Assembly: GCA_023389895.1 (NCBI GenBank)
Contig: JAEWDX010000193.1
Span: 1-5,645 of the forward strand
DNA from: Bacillota bacterium
GTDB lineage: Bacteria; Bacillota; Bacilli; Bacillales; Cytobacillaceae
Direction of reading: 5' to 3'
DNA length: 5,645 nucleotides
Position 1 is the stretch's first letter; the number at the start of each line of letters is the position of its first letter. Under the pieces are notes generated by a model. It was not told the DNA's origin and did not search any database. It saw nothing but the letters and a program-made list of their open reading frames with translations. A program made the position numbers and the translations under genes. This document shows, piece by piece, positions 1 to 5,282 of the stretch.

Positions 1-151
1 AGACACGCATATTGCAGAACAAACATGCTGTGGTTTTATTCAAGGAATTTTTGATAATGATAATCAAATTATTGATGAATTGAATGCTACTTCAATTAGT
101 GAGTTTTTTAGTCATATTGAACATGAAATCAATGTTTACTATGTTAATTAA
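1..151 (+). CDS. cas7: Cas7 family Cascade backbone protein, C-terminal fragment (5' end outside window)
   Basis: An open frame enters from the left edge (first full codon at base 2) and ends with TAA at 149-151, giving 49 residues that start DTHIAEQTCCGF and end HEINVYYVN. Cas7 subunits polymerise along the crRNA spacer in Cascade. The fragment is too short to show a diagnostic motif. The call rests mainly on context: in Tneap-type I-B loci the gene immediately before cas5 is cas7 (Cst2/DevR family). The same strand and the 12-nt gap to the cas5 start fit one operon with translational coupling. The frame is open across all visible sequence and nothing suggests truncation other than the window edge. 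A different Cascade subunit at this place is possible but less likely. Confidence 0.7.
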   Translation, partial: DTHIAEQTCCGFIQGIFDNDNQIIDELNATSISEFFSHIEHEINVYYVN

Positions 152-163
152 GTAGGTGATTGT

Positions 164-892
164 ATGCGGTCAATAAGAATTAAACTTTATCAAAACATGG
201 TGAATTATAAATTGCCAACAAGTTTTCAATTGAAAGAAACATATCCATTACCTCCCTATTCTACTGTTTCAGGAATGATCCATCGTGTTTGTAATTTTAA
301 TGAATATCATCCGATGAAACTAAGTATACAGGGTGAATACTATTCTAAAGTTAATGATTTGAATACACGTTATGAATTTGCAGCGGCGTCCTATGAGGAA
401 GGACGTCATACACATAAGCTTCATTCAAGTGAGGATAATCGTGATTACGGAATGATAAGAGGTGTCACGACGACGGAATTATTAACCGATGTAGAACTAA
501 TGATTCATGTTCTTCCGGAAAATGATGAGGATTTAGAGACGATACTTAAAGCATTTTTGAAACCGAAAGAATTTATTTCATTAGGTAGAAGAGAAGACAT
601 TGTTCGTATTGATGAGGCTGTAATTGTGGAAGTAGAAGAAAAAATGTTAGATGAGGATTATATTTTAACACAATCTGCTTATATTCCATTTGATATGGCT
701 GAAGATTATGATCAAGCAGATGTTACAGTGTACAAACTAAATCGTTATTATGAAAAAGTTAAAATAAAAAAAGAAGTAGAACAACGAAAATGGGTACGAA
801 TACCCGTTATTCATGCTACAAATGGAAAAGTTATTTATTCTGATTCTAAGGTAGCTCTTGATGAAAATGAAAATATCGTATTCTATGCATAA
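164..892 (+). CDS. cas5: Cas5 (Cas5t/Tneap-type), type I-B Cascade subunit
   Basis: This 242-residue protein is a RAMP-fold Cascade subunit that caps the 5' handle end of the crRNA. The N-terminus has the family signature of Cas5 from Tneap-type I-B systems: RIKLYQNMVNYKLPTSFQLK, then YPLPPYSTVSGMIH at residues 27-40, where Cas5 proteins have the conserved 'PPxSTxxGM' segment. A second family-like stretch is FISLGRREDIVRI at 137-149. Length is usual for the family. The ATG at 164 is chosen because the protein then begins directly with the first strand of the fold and AGGTGA (154-159) lies 4 nt upstream as a modest ribosome binding site. cas7 ends 12 nt upstream, so the two genes are probably co-transcribed and coupled. 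The last sense codon and the stop codon form the start of a strong hairpin. I-B Cas5 is not expected to process crRNA; that role would belong to a Cas6 outside the window. Confidence 0.93.
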   Translation: MRSIRIKLYQNMVNYKLPTSFQLKETYPLPPYSTVSGMIHRVCNFNEYHPMKLSIQGEYYSKVNDLNTRYEFAAASYEEGRHTHKLHSSEDNRDYGMIRGVTTTELLTDVELMIHVLPENDEDLETILKAFLKPKEFISLGRREDIVRIDEAVIVEVEEKMLDEDYILTQSAYIPFDMAEDYDQADVTVYKLNRYYEKVKIKKEVEQRKWVRIPVIHATNGKVIYSDSKVALDENENIVFYA

Positions 893-922
893 ATAAAGGG
901 CGGATACGCCCTTTATTTATGC
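887..922 (+). other. Perfect 16-bp hairpin between cas5 and cas3, covering the cas5 stop codon
   Basis: Bases 887-902 (GCATAAATAAAGGGCG) and 907-922 (CGCCCTTTATTTATGC) are exact reverse complements around a GATA loop at 903-906. The left arm begins with the last sense codon of cas5 (GCA) and includes its TAA stop. The right arm ends one base before the cas3 ribosome binding site AAGGAGG (924-930). No T-run follows the stem, so it does not look like an ordinary intrinsic terminator. A role as an mRNA-stabilising, processing or attenuating element that sets cas3 output relative to the Cascade genes is an inference. The structure itself is plain in the sequence. Confidence 0.85.
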
Positions 923-923
923 G

Positions 924-930
924 AAGGAGG
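924..930 (+). promoter_or_regulatory. Ribosome binding site of cas3 (fixes the GTG start)
   Basis: AAGGAGG is a full match to the anti-Shine-Dalgarno sequence of Firmicutes. It lies 7 nt before GTG at 938, which decides the start of cas3. It sits directly at the foot of the 887-922 hairpin, so folding could affect ribosome access. Confidence 0.85.
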
Positions 931-937
931 GATTTTT

Positions 938-3190
938 GTGAATAATTTATTCTTGGCGAAATCTAACCCAAAAGAAACTATAGCTGAGCATACTGGAAAA
1001 TTATTAGATGAATTAGAGCGTCTAAAAAATATTTATCCAATTATACCTTTGTTAGACTGGGTATCATTAGAAATGGTATGTAAATTTCACGATCTTGGGA
1101 AGGTAAATACAAAATTTCAAAATAAACTTTTAACAAATATGAAAGTTGACAAGCTATTACCTGATTCTTTAACAAAAATAAAAGAAATTCCTCATGGTTA
1201 TTTAAGCTGTGCCTTTTTTCCTTTTAGGGAATTAGAAAAATTAGCTGATAAAAAGATTATTGCTCAAGCAATTTATTTTCACCATAATCGTCCAGCTTCA
1301 GTATCAGAAGATATAAAAGAAACTATTCAAAAAGATTTAACGGCCTATTATGAAGAACTACAGAAACATCTTTCATTTCCGATCTCAGAACCAGAGTTTA
1401 ATTTTTTAAGATATGCTTCGCCTGGGAAACGCATTAGCAAAGATACGGATAATGAATTGTTACGCCCTTTTATCATGGTAAAAGGATTGCTAAATAAAGT
1501 TGATCATGCTGCCAGTGCAGGTATACCAGTAGAAATTAAAAATCCTGGTTTAGTGTTAAGTCTTGAGCGTTATTTTACTAATAAATTAAAGAGTGAACCG
1601 AATATATTACAAAACTACATGAGAGTTCATAAAGAAGAAAATAATATAATAATCGCATCGACAGGAATAGGGAAAACAGAAGGAGCACTGTATTGGATTG
1701 GAGATGGAAAAGGTTTCTTTACACTTCCGTTACGAGTTTCAATTAACAGTATTTATAACAGAATTTATAATGAAATTAATTTTCAGGAAGTTGGATTACT
1801 TCATTCCGAAACAGAGAGAGAATATATAGCAAATGATTTATTTAGTCTTGATTACTTTGAACAAACAAGGCAATGGTCTATGCCGTTAACGGTTTGTACA
1901 TTAGATCAAATTCTGGATTTTGTCTTTAAACAAGAAGGTTATGAAAAGAAATTAGCAACATTAGCTTATTCGAAATTAATTGTTGATGAGATTCAAATGT
2001 ATTCTCCAAAAATGTTAGCATGTTTACTATATGCACTTAAAGAAATAACTCAAATAGGTGGAAAGTTTACAATTATGACAGCAACCTTTGCTCCTTTTAT
2101 TGGAGATTTAATGGAGCATCTAAAAATAGAAATAAATAAACCAGAGGAACCTTTTTTAAAAATTAAGGATAGAAAAGCAGTTGTACGTCATAGGGTACTG
2201 GTAAAAGATCAACAGCTTACAGTTACAGATATTAAGAAAAATAAAGAAGATGGAAAAATTCTTGTTATTGTAAATACCGTAAATAAAGCTCAAATGATGT
2301 ACGAAGAATTAAAGAAAACTAGAAATGACGTATTTCTTTTTCATAGTCGTTTTACTAAGAACGATCGTAAAAATAAAGAAGATGCGATTATTCGTATGGG
2401 TGATCTCAAAACTAAAGAAAAAGCTATTTGGATAACGACTCAAGTTGTTGAGGCAAGTGTTGATATAGATTTTGACGTATTATATACAGAACTATCAGAT
2501 TTAAATGGATTATTTCAAAGGATGGGGCGTGTCTATCGTAACCGTTTTTTAGACCATGGTCGGATTAATGTTTACGTTTATTCAGGAGGAGATGGATATC
2601 CCACAGGTATCTCATCTCAAAATAGTAGAAGTATAATTGATAAGAGTATTTTTGATATTTCGAAGAAAGTTCTTAAACAGTTTAATGTACCAACTATTTT
2701 TACAGAAGAGATGAAGATGGATCTAATTGAGGAAAATTATACAACTAAAAAATTAAAAAATAGTCTTTATTATCGAGATGTTCAAAACTACTTACATTTG
2801 TTAAAGAATATTGTTGAATATGAGGAGTTAGATGAAAAATTAACTGATTTGCGTGACATTTTTAATGAAACAATAATTCCGCAATTTGTGTATAAAGAAA
2901 ATGAAAATGATATTAACAGGTTAATTAGTAACTATAAAGGTACATTTAAAAATAAGGATCGAGAAGAAGCAAGAATATCACGAGGAAAGCTCCGTGATGA
3001 ACTTCTTGGATACACCGTAGATATACCAAAATATCAAGTGGAAATTGCAAAAAAGTTAAATCGTCATGAAAAAGTTATTTGGCTTGGAAATAGTATTGCA
3101 ATTCCAGTTGTCGATTATAGTTACAATGATGAAAAAGGACTGCAGTATACTAATGAAAAAAAGTTATTCGATAGTGGCCAATTTTTATAA
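938..3190 (+). CDS. cas3: Cas3 HD nuclease / DExD-box helicase, type I-B
   Basis: This 750-residue protein is the effector that Cascade recruits to unwind and degrade target DNA. An N-terminal HD nuclease domain (about 10-200) shows H18, H51-D52 in FHDLGK, H86 in IPHG, H115-H116 in YFHHNRP and D189 in NKVDH, the expected metal-ligand pattern. The superfamily 2 helicase part follows: Walker A STGIGKT at 241-247, motif II DEIQ at 350-353 in place of the DEAH/DEVH of many Cas3 proteins, motif III TAT at 381-383, the QVVEASVDIDFD region at 502-513, and motif VI QRMGRVYR at 527-534. A C-terminal region of about 200 residues follows. HD and helicase are fused in the usual order and the length is normal. 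The GTG start at 938 is set by AAGGAGG 7 nt upstream; the first residues (LAKSNPKETIAEH) fit other Cas3 N-termini. No damage is visible, so the enzyme is probably active. Confidence 0.97.
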   Translation: MNNLFLAKSNPKETIAEHTGKLLDELERLKNIYPIIPLLDWVSLEMVCKFHDLGKVNTKFQNKLLTNMKVDKLLPDSLTKIKEIPHGYLSCAFFPFRELEKLADKKIIAQAIYFHHNRPASVSEDIKETIQKDLTAYYEELQKHLSFPISEPEFNFLRYASPGKRISKDTDNELLRPFIMVKGLLNKVDHAASAGIPVEIKNPGLVLSLERYFTNKLKSEPNILQNYMRVHKEENNIIIASTGIGKTEGALYWIGDGKGFFTLPLRVSINSIYNRIYNEINFQEVGLLHSETEREYIANDLFSLDYFEQTRQWSMPLTVCTLDQILDFVFKQEGYEKKLATLAYSKLIVDEIQMYSPKMLACLLYALKEITQIGGKFTIMTATFAPFIGDLMEHLKIEINKPEEPFLKIKDRKAVVRHRVLVKDQQLTVTDIKKNKEDGKILVIVNTVNKAQMMYEELKKTRNDVFLFHSRFTKNDRKNKEDAIIRMGDLKTKEKAIWITTQVVEASVDIDFDVLYTELSDLNGLFQRMGRVYRNRFLDHGRINVYVYSGGDGYPTGISSQNSRSIIDKSIFDISKKVLKQFNVPTIFTEEMKMDLIEENYTTKKLKNSLYYRDVQNYLHLLKNIVEYEELDEKLTDLRDIFNETIIPQFVYKENENDINRLISNYKGTFKNKDREEARISRGKLRDELLGYTVDIPKYQVEIAKKLNRHEKVIWLGNSIAIPVVDYSYNDEKGLQYTNEKKLFDSGQFL

Positions 3191-3287
3191 ACTAAACATG
3201 CCGACTATCTGATTTTAAATGTTATTTTATTTTGTTTTTTAGTATAGGAATAAGAGGTTATAAAATCTTTTATGAAAGGAGCCTATC
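3191..3287 (+). promoter_or_regulatory. cas3-cas4 intergenic gap: cas4 ribosome binding site and a possible weak promoter
   Basis: This 97-nt gap is the longest between genes in the cas operon and separates the interference genes (cas7, cas5, cas3) from the adaptation genes (cas4, cas1, cas2). AAAGGAG at 3275-3281 lies 6 nt before the cas4 ATG and is a clear ribosome binding site. Upstream is a T-rich stretch (3231-3240) and a -10-like TATAAA (3259-3264). No -35 box sits at the right distance (TTGTTT at 3232 is 21 nt away), so a separate promoter is only possible. No convincing terminator is visible. Confidence 0.35.
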
Positions 3288-3809
3288 ATGCAACAACAAC
3301 AATCCGTTGGTGGTGTTGATCTAGCGTATTATGCTTTGTGTAAACGAAAGCTTTGGTTGTATAAAAAAGGAATCGGTATGGAAGACGAGTCTGATAGGGT
3401 ATTGCAAGGGAAGGTGCTTCATGAAACGGCATATCCACGATTAGAGAAAAAAGAAATATTAATTGATGGCGCTTTTAAACTGGATGCATTTGATGGTGAT
3501 TATGTGAGAGAAATTAAACTCACTAGCAAAATGGAAAAGTCAGACACAATGCAAATGCTATTCTACCTTTATCAACTTTCTTTACGAGAAATTTGTAAAA
3601 AGGGGTTAATTAGTTATACGAAGGAAAAAAAGACAGTTGAGGTAGTTTTGACAAAAGATACAGAAAAAGATATTAAAAAAGCAATTGCTGGAGTATATGA
3701 AATACTAGATAAACCATCACCTCCAGCAGTTATTAAATTACCTTATTGTAAATCATGTGCCTATTTTGGTTTTTGCTATGCAACGGAGGCTGATGAGGAT
3801 GATGCGTGA
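3288..3809 (+). CDS. cas4: Cas4, RecB-like iron-sulfur nuclease of spacer acquisition
   Basis: Cas4 works with Cas1-Cas2 to recognise the PAM and trim prespacers so that new spacers go in at correct length and orientation. The 173-residue protein has the full family layout. C18 in YYALCKRKLWLYKKG and C154, C157 and C163 in CKSCAYFGFC are the four cysteines expected to hold a 4Fe-4S cluster. Between them are the RecB-type nuclease residues: H45 in GKVLHE, D66 in FKLDAF, E75 and K77 in REIKLT, and the QMLFYLYQL helix with Q89. The ATG at 3288 has AAAGGAG 6 nt upstream. The acidic tail (EADEDDA) is encoded where the gene overlaps the start of cas1. Length is normal and all key residues are present, so it should be active. 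Confidence 0.95.
   Translation: MQQQQSVGGVDLAYYALCKRKLWLYKKGIGMEDESDRVLQGKVLHETAYPRLEKKEILIDGAFKLDAFDGDYVREIKLTSKMEKSDTMQMLFYLYQLSLREICKKGLISYTKEKKTVEVVLTKDTEKDIKKAIAGVYEILDKPSPPAVIKLPYCKSCAYFGFCYATEADEDDA
3785..3789 (+). promoter_or_regulatory. Ribosome binding site of cas1 inside cas4
   Basis: GGAGG lies in the last codons of cas4. It is 9 nt before ATG 3799 and 12 nt before ATG 3802, but only 3 nt before ATG 3793. This favours a cas1 start at 3799 (or 3802) and argues against the upstream ATGs at 3757 and 3778, for which the motif would lie inside the reading frame. Confidence 0.6.
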
Positions 3810-4785
3810 TCATTATGTTTTTTCAAATGGAAGATTGAAGAGGAAGCATAATACAATTTATTTTGAAAGTGAAGATGGAGTGAAGAAACCGCTCCCTATA
3901 GAAAAGATCCGGACGTTACATCTATTCGGTGAAATAGATGTAAATAGTAAACTATTAACTTTTTTGAGCCAGCATGGTATTTCGCTACAATTTTATAATT
4001 ATTATGGTTTTTATTCCGGTGCCTTTCATCCGAGAGAAGGAAAAGAATCGGGTCATGTTATTGTAAAACAAAGTGAACATTATTCTGATATGAATAGAAG
4101 GTTATATTTGGCTATTCAATTTTTACAAGGCGGTATCCATCATATGCTTCGGAATTTACGCAATTATAAAGAAGAAACCGCTGAATATATTGAAGCAATT
4201 CAGCTACTGCGAGAACAGTTGCAGGCATCAACGTCGATTCAAGAATTAATGGGCAGAGAAGGGCAAATACGTCACTTGTACTATCAGTCATTTAATTATA
4301 TGTTGAAACAAGATTTCGTCTTTGAAAAAAGAGAAAAACAGCCACCTAGAGATCCGATAAATGCGTTGATTTCATTTGGAAATACTCTCTTATATCGGGC
4401 AACCCTCGGGGAAATTTATAAAACACCTTTGAATCCTACAATTAGTTATTTACATGAACCTTCCATGAGAAGATTTTCCCTTAGTTTAGATTTGGCAGAA
4501 ATTTTTAAACCTCTTATCGTAGATCCAATTATTTTTTCATTAATAAATAAAAGACAACTGACAAAGAAGCATTTTGACTATTTAGAAGGAGAGATTTGTT
4601 ATTTAAATGAAGAAGGCAAGAAGAAGTTTATTACTGCATGGGAAGAAAAGCTAAATCAATCCGTAAAGCATCGAGTACTGAAGAGGAATACAACTTATCG
4701 TTATTTAATTCGTCTGGAGTGCTATAAGCTTGTAAAACATGTGATTGGTGATGACGTGTATAAACCATTAAAGGCGTGGTGGTAA
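3799..4785 (+). CDS. cas1: Cas1 spacer-acquisition integrase, type I-B
   Basis: Cas1 is the integrase that, with Cas2, joins prespacers to the leader-repeat junction. From ATG 3799 the protein has 328 residues, usual for I-B Cas1. The N-terminal beta domain begins RDHYVFSNGRLKRKHNTIYFE, a strong family signature. The helical catalytic domain has E154 in GREGQIRHLYYQ, H219 in SYLHEPSMRRFS, and D231 and E234 in DLAEIFKP, corresponding to the conserved metal-binding Glu, His and acidic residues. Start choice: the frame is open from an ATG at 3757, but that would add 14 residues of cas4-overlapping sequence absent from typical Cas1 N-termini. GGAGG at 3785-3789 fits 3799; ATG 3802 (one residue shorter) is equally acceptable. 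The gene thus overlaps cas4 by 8-11 nt, which points to translational coupling. Confidence 0.96.
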   Translation: MMRDHYVFSNGRLKRKHNTIYFESEDGVKKPLPIEKIRTLHLFGEIDVNSKLLTFLSQHGISLQFYNYYGFYSGAFHPREGKESGHVIVKQSEHYSDMNRRLYLAIQFLQGGIHHMLRNLRNYKEETAEYIEAIQLLREQLQASTSIQELMGREGQIRHLYYQSFNYMLKQDFVFEKREKQPPRDPINALISFGNTLLYRATLGEIYKTPLNPTISYLHEPSMRRFSLSLDLAEIFKPLIVDPIIFSLINKRQLTKKHFDYLEGEICYLNEEGKKKFITAWEEKLNQSVKHRVLKRNTTYRYLIRLECYKLVKHVIGDDVYKPLKAWW

Positions 4786-4789
4786 ATAT

Positions 4790-5053
4790 ATGTTTGTTAT
4801 TATTACTTATGATGTTGATAGTAAGAGAGTTGGAAAAGTATGCAAGAAATTGCGAGAGTATTTAGATTGGACTCAAAACTCAGTGTTTGAGGGAGAAATT
4901 ACTGCTGGTATGTTAACGAAATGTATGGCAGAATTAAATAAAATCATCAAGAAAGATGAGGATTCGATTTATTTATATCAGGTCCAAAACCCACGCAATA
5001 TTAAGAAAATCGTGCATGGGCAGGAGAAAAATCCAGTGGATTTATTTTTGTAA
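4790..5053 (+). CDS. cas2: Cas2, structural partner of Cas1
   Basis: This 87-residue ferredoxin-fold protein forms the central dimer of the Cas1-Cas2 integration complex and sets spacer length. The first strand MFVIITYDV carries the conserved aspartate D8. It is followed by a basic helix (KRVGKVCKKLREYL), the SVFEGE turn at 31-36 and the DSIYLYQVQNP strand at 58-68, all typical of Cas2. Length is normal. It starts 4 nt after the cas1 stop codon, with only a weak GGTGG (4778-4782) as ribosome binding site, so translation probably depends on ribosomes finishing cas1. It is the last cas gene; the leader follows directly. Confidence 0.95.
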   Translation: MFVIITYDVDSKRVGKVCKKLREYLDWTQNSVFEGEITAGMLTKCMAELNKIIKKDEDSIYLYQVQNPRNIKKIVHGQEKNPVDLFL

Positions 5054-5077
5054 ATTCTCTAAAATTAGTTTAGAATT
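5053..5077. repeat. Short inverted repeat AATTCT-N13-AGAATT upstream of the leader -10 element
   Basis: AATTCT (5053-5058) and AGAATT (5072-5077) form 6-bp inverted arms. The overlapping TCTAAA (5058-5063) and TTTAGA (5069-5074) can form a small hairpin with a 5-nt loop. The site lies where the -35 contacts of the promoter at 5077-5085 would be, so it could be an operator, or a weak end-of-operon hairpin for cas2. It is AT-rich and short, and may be chance. Confidence 0.3.
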
Positions 5078-5085
5078 GTTATAAT
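5077..5085 (+). promoter_or_regulatory. Extended -10 promoter element in the leader
   Basis: TGTTATAAT is an exact match to the extended -10 consensus TGnTATAAT of vegetative sigma factor. No good -35 box lies 16-18 nt upstream (CTCTAA and TCTAAA in that zone), which is tolerated when the TGn element is present. Transcription would begin near 5091-5093, just before the first stem-loop. It is the best candidate for the pre-crRNA promoter, or for a separate leader RNA. Confidence 0.6.
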
Positions 5086-5095
5086 TTAATTAATT

Positions 5096-5206
5096 TTTTG
5101 CAGTGAATCCATCTTTTTACAAAAGCGACTTAACCCCTTGATAGATAAGGTGTTGCATCCATTTGTAAAAGGAAAACAAAAACACAATCTATGGTTCACT
5201 GCAAAA
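5096..5206 (+). ncRNA. Long structured element in the leader: candidate leader RNA stem-loop A
   Basis: Read as RNA, this segment folds into one long three-part hairpin. The basal stem pairs 5096-5112 (TTTTGCAGTGAATCCAT) with 5191-5206 (ATGGTTCACTGCAAAA): 16 pairs with one bulged base (5108). The middle stem pairs 5113-5123 (CTTTTTACAAA) with 5162-5172 (TTTGTAAAAGG): 11 pairs with one G-U. The apical stem pairs 5132-5139 with 5147-5154 (AACCCCTT / AAGGTGTT) with one mismatch and a 7-nt GATAGAT loop. An unpaired A-rich strand (5173-5190) lies on the 3' side. It begins about 5 nt after the predicted transcription start. Whether it is the 5' end of pre-crRNA, a separate small RNA, or only a DNA-level inverted repeat cannot be told from sequence; I do not recognise a known RNA family. 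Confidence 0.5.
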
Positions 5207-5212
5207 TACGAA

Positions 5213-5260
5213 AATGTTGATATGTAAGGAAACAGTCTAAGTCCTTGGTATATCAACGTT
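5213..5260 (+). other. Second leader stem-loop (B), just before the array
   Basis: Bases 5213-5229 (AATGTTGATATGTAAGG) pair with 5243-5260 (CCTTGGTATATCAACGTT): 17 pairs including three G-U wobbles, with one bulged G (5247) and a 13-nt loop. It starts 7 nt after stem-loop A and ends 22 nt before the first repeat. A T-rich but interrupted stretch (5266-5277) follows, so partial termination is possible but not convincing. It could equally be a recognition site for the adaptation machinery. Confidence 0.55.
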
Positions 5261-5282
5261 TATGGTTGTTTTATTTTGAGGG

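Larger units (their letters stand above)
5054..5282 (+). promoter_or_regulatory. CRISPR leader between cas2 and the first repeat
   Basis: This 229-nt AT-rich stretch has no credible gene (longest ATG frames are about 8-9 codons without a ribosome binding site). Its position next to the first of several identical repeats, and after cas2, marks it as the leader, which by general knowledge contains the pre-crRNA promoter and directs Cas1-Cas2 integration. It holds an extended -10 promoter element (5077-5085), a 111-nt stem-loop (5096-5206), a 48-nt stem-loop (5213-5260) and a T-rich segment at the repeat border (5266-5277). The border segment GTTTTATTTTGAG (5268-5280) resembles the first bases of the repeat. 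Confidence 0.88.

Noticed and set aside
387..405. Small hairpin CGTCCT / AGGACG inside cas5
   Set aside because: Six pairs in coding sequence with no other signal; most likely incidental.
1988..1999. Helicase motif II of Cas3 reads DEIQ instead of DEAH/DEVH, considered as a defect
   Set aside because: The acidic pair that binds Mg-ATP is intact, and a non-histidine fourth position occurs within this helicase superfamily; all other motifs are normal.
5191..5220. Tiny ORF in the leader (ATG at 5191, 9 codons), considered as a CreT-like mini toxin gene
   Set aside because: No ribosome binding site at a usable distance, it lies inside the 3' arm of stem-loop A, and no convincing degenerate repeat (as in a CreA antitoxin RNA) was found nearby.
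5213..5254. Second promoter near the array (TTGATA at 5217-5222, TGGTATATC at 5246-5254)
   Set aside because: The two boxes are 26 nt apart, too far to act together, and TATATC matches the -10 consensus at only four of six bases. The bases are better explained as arms of stem-loop B.
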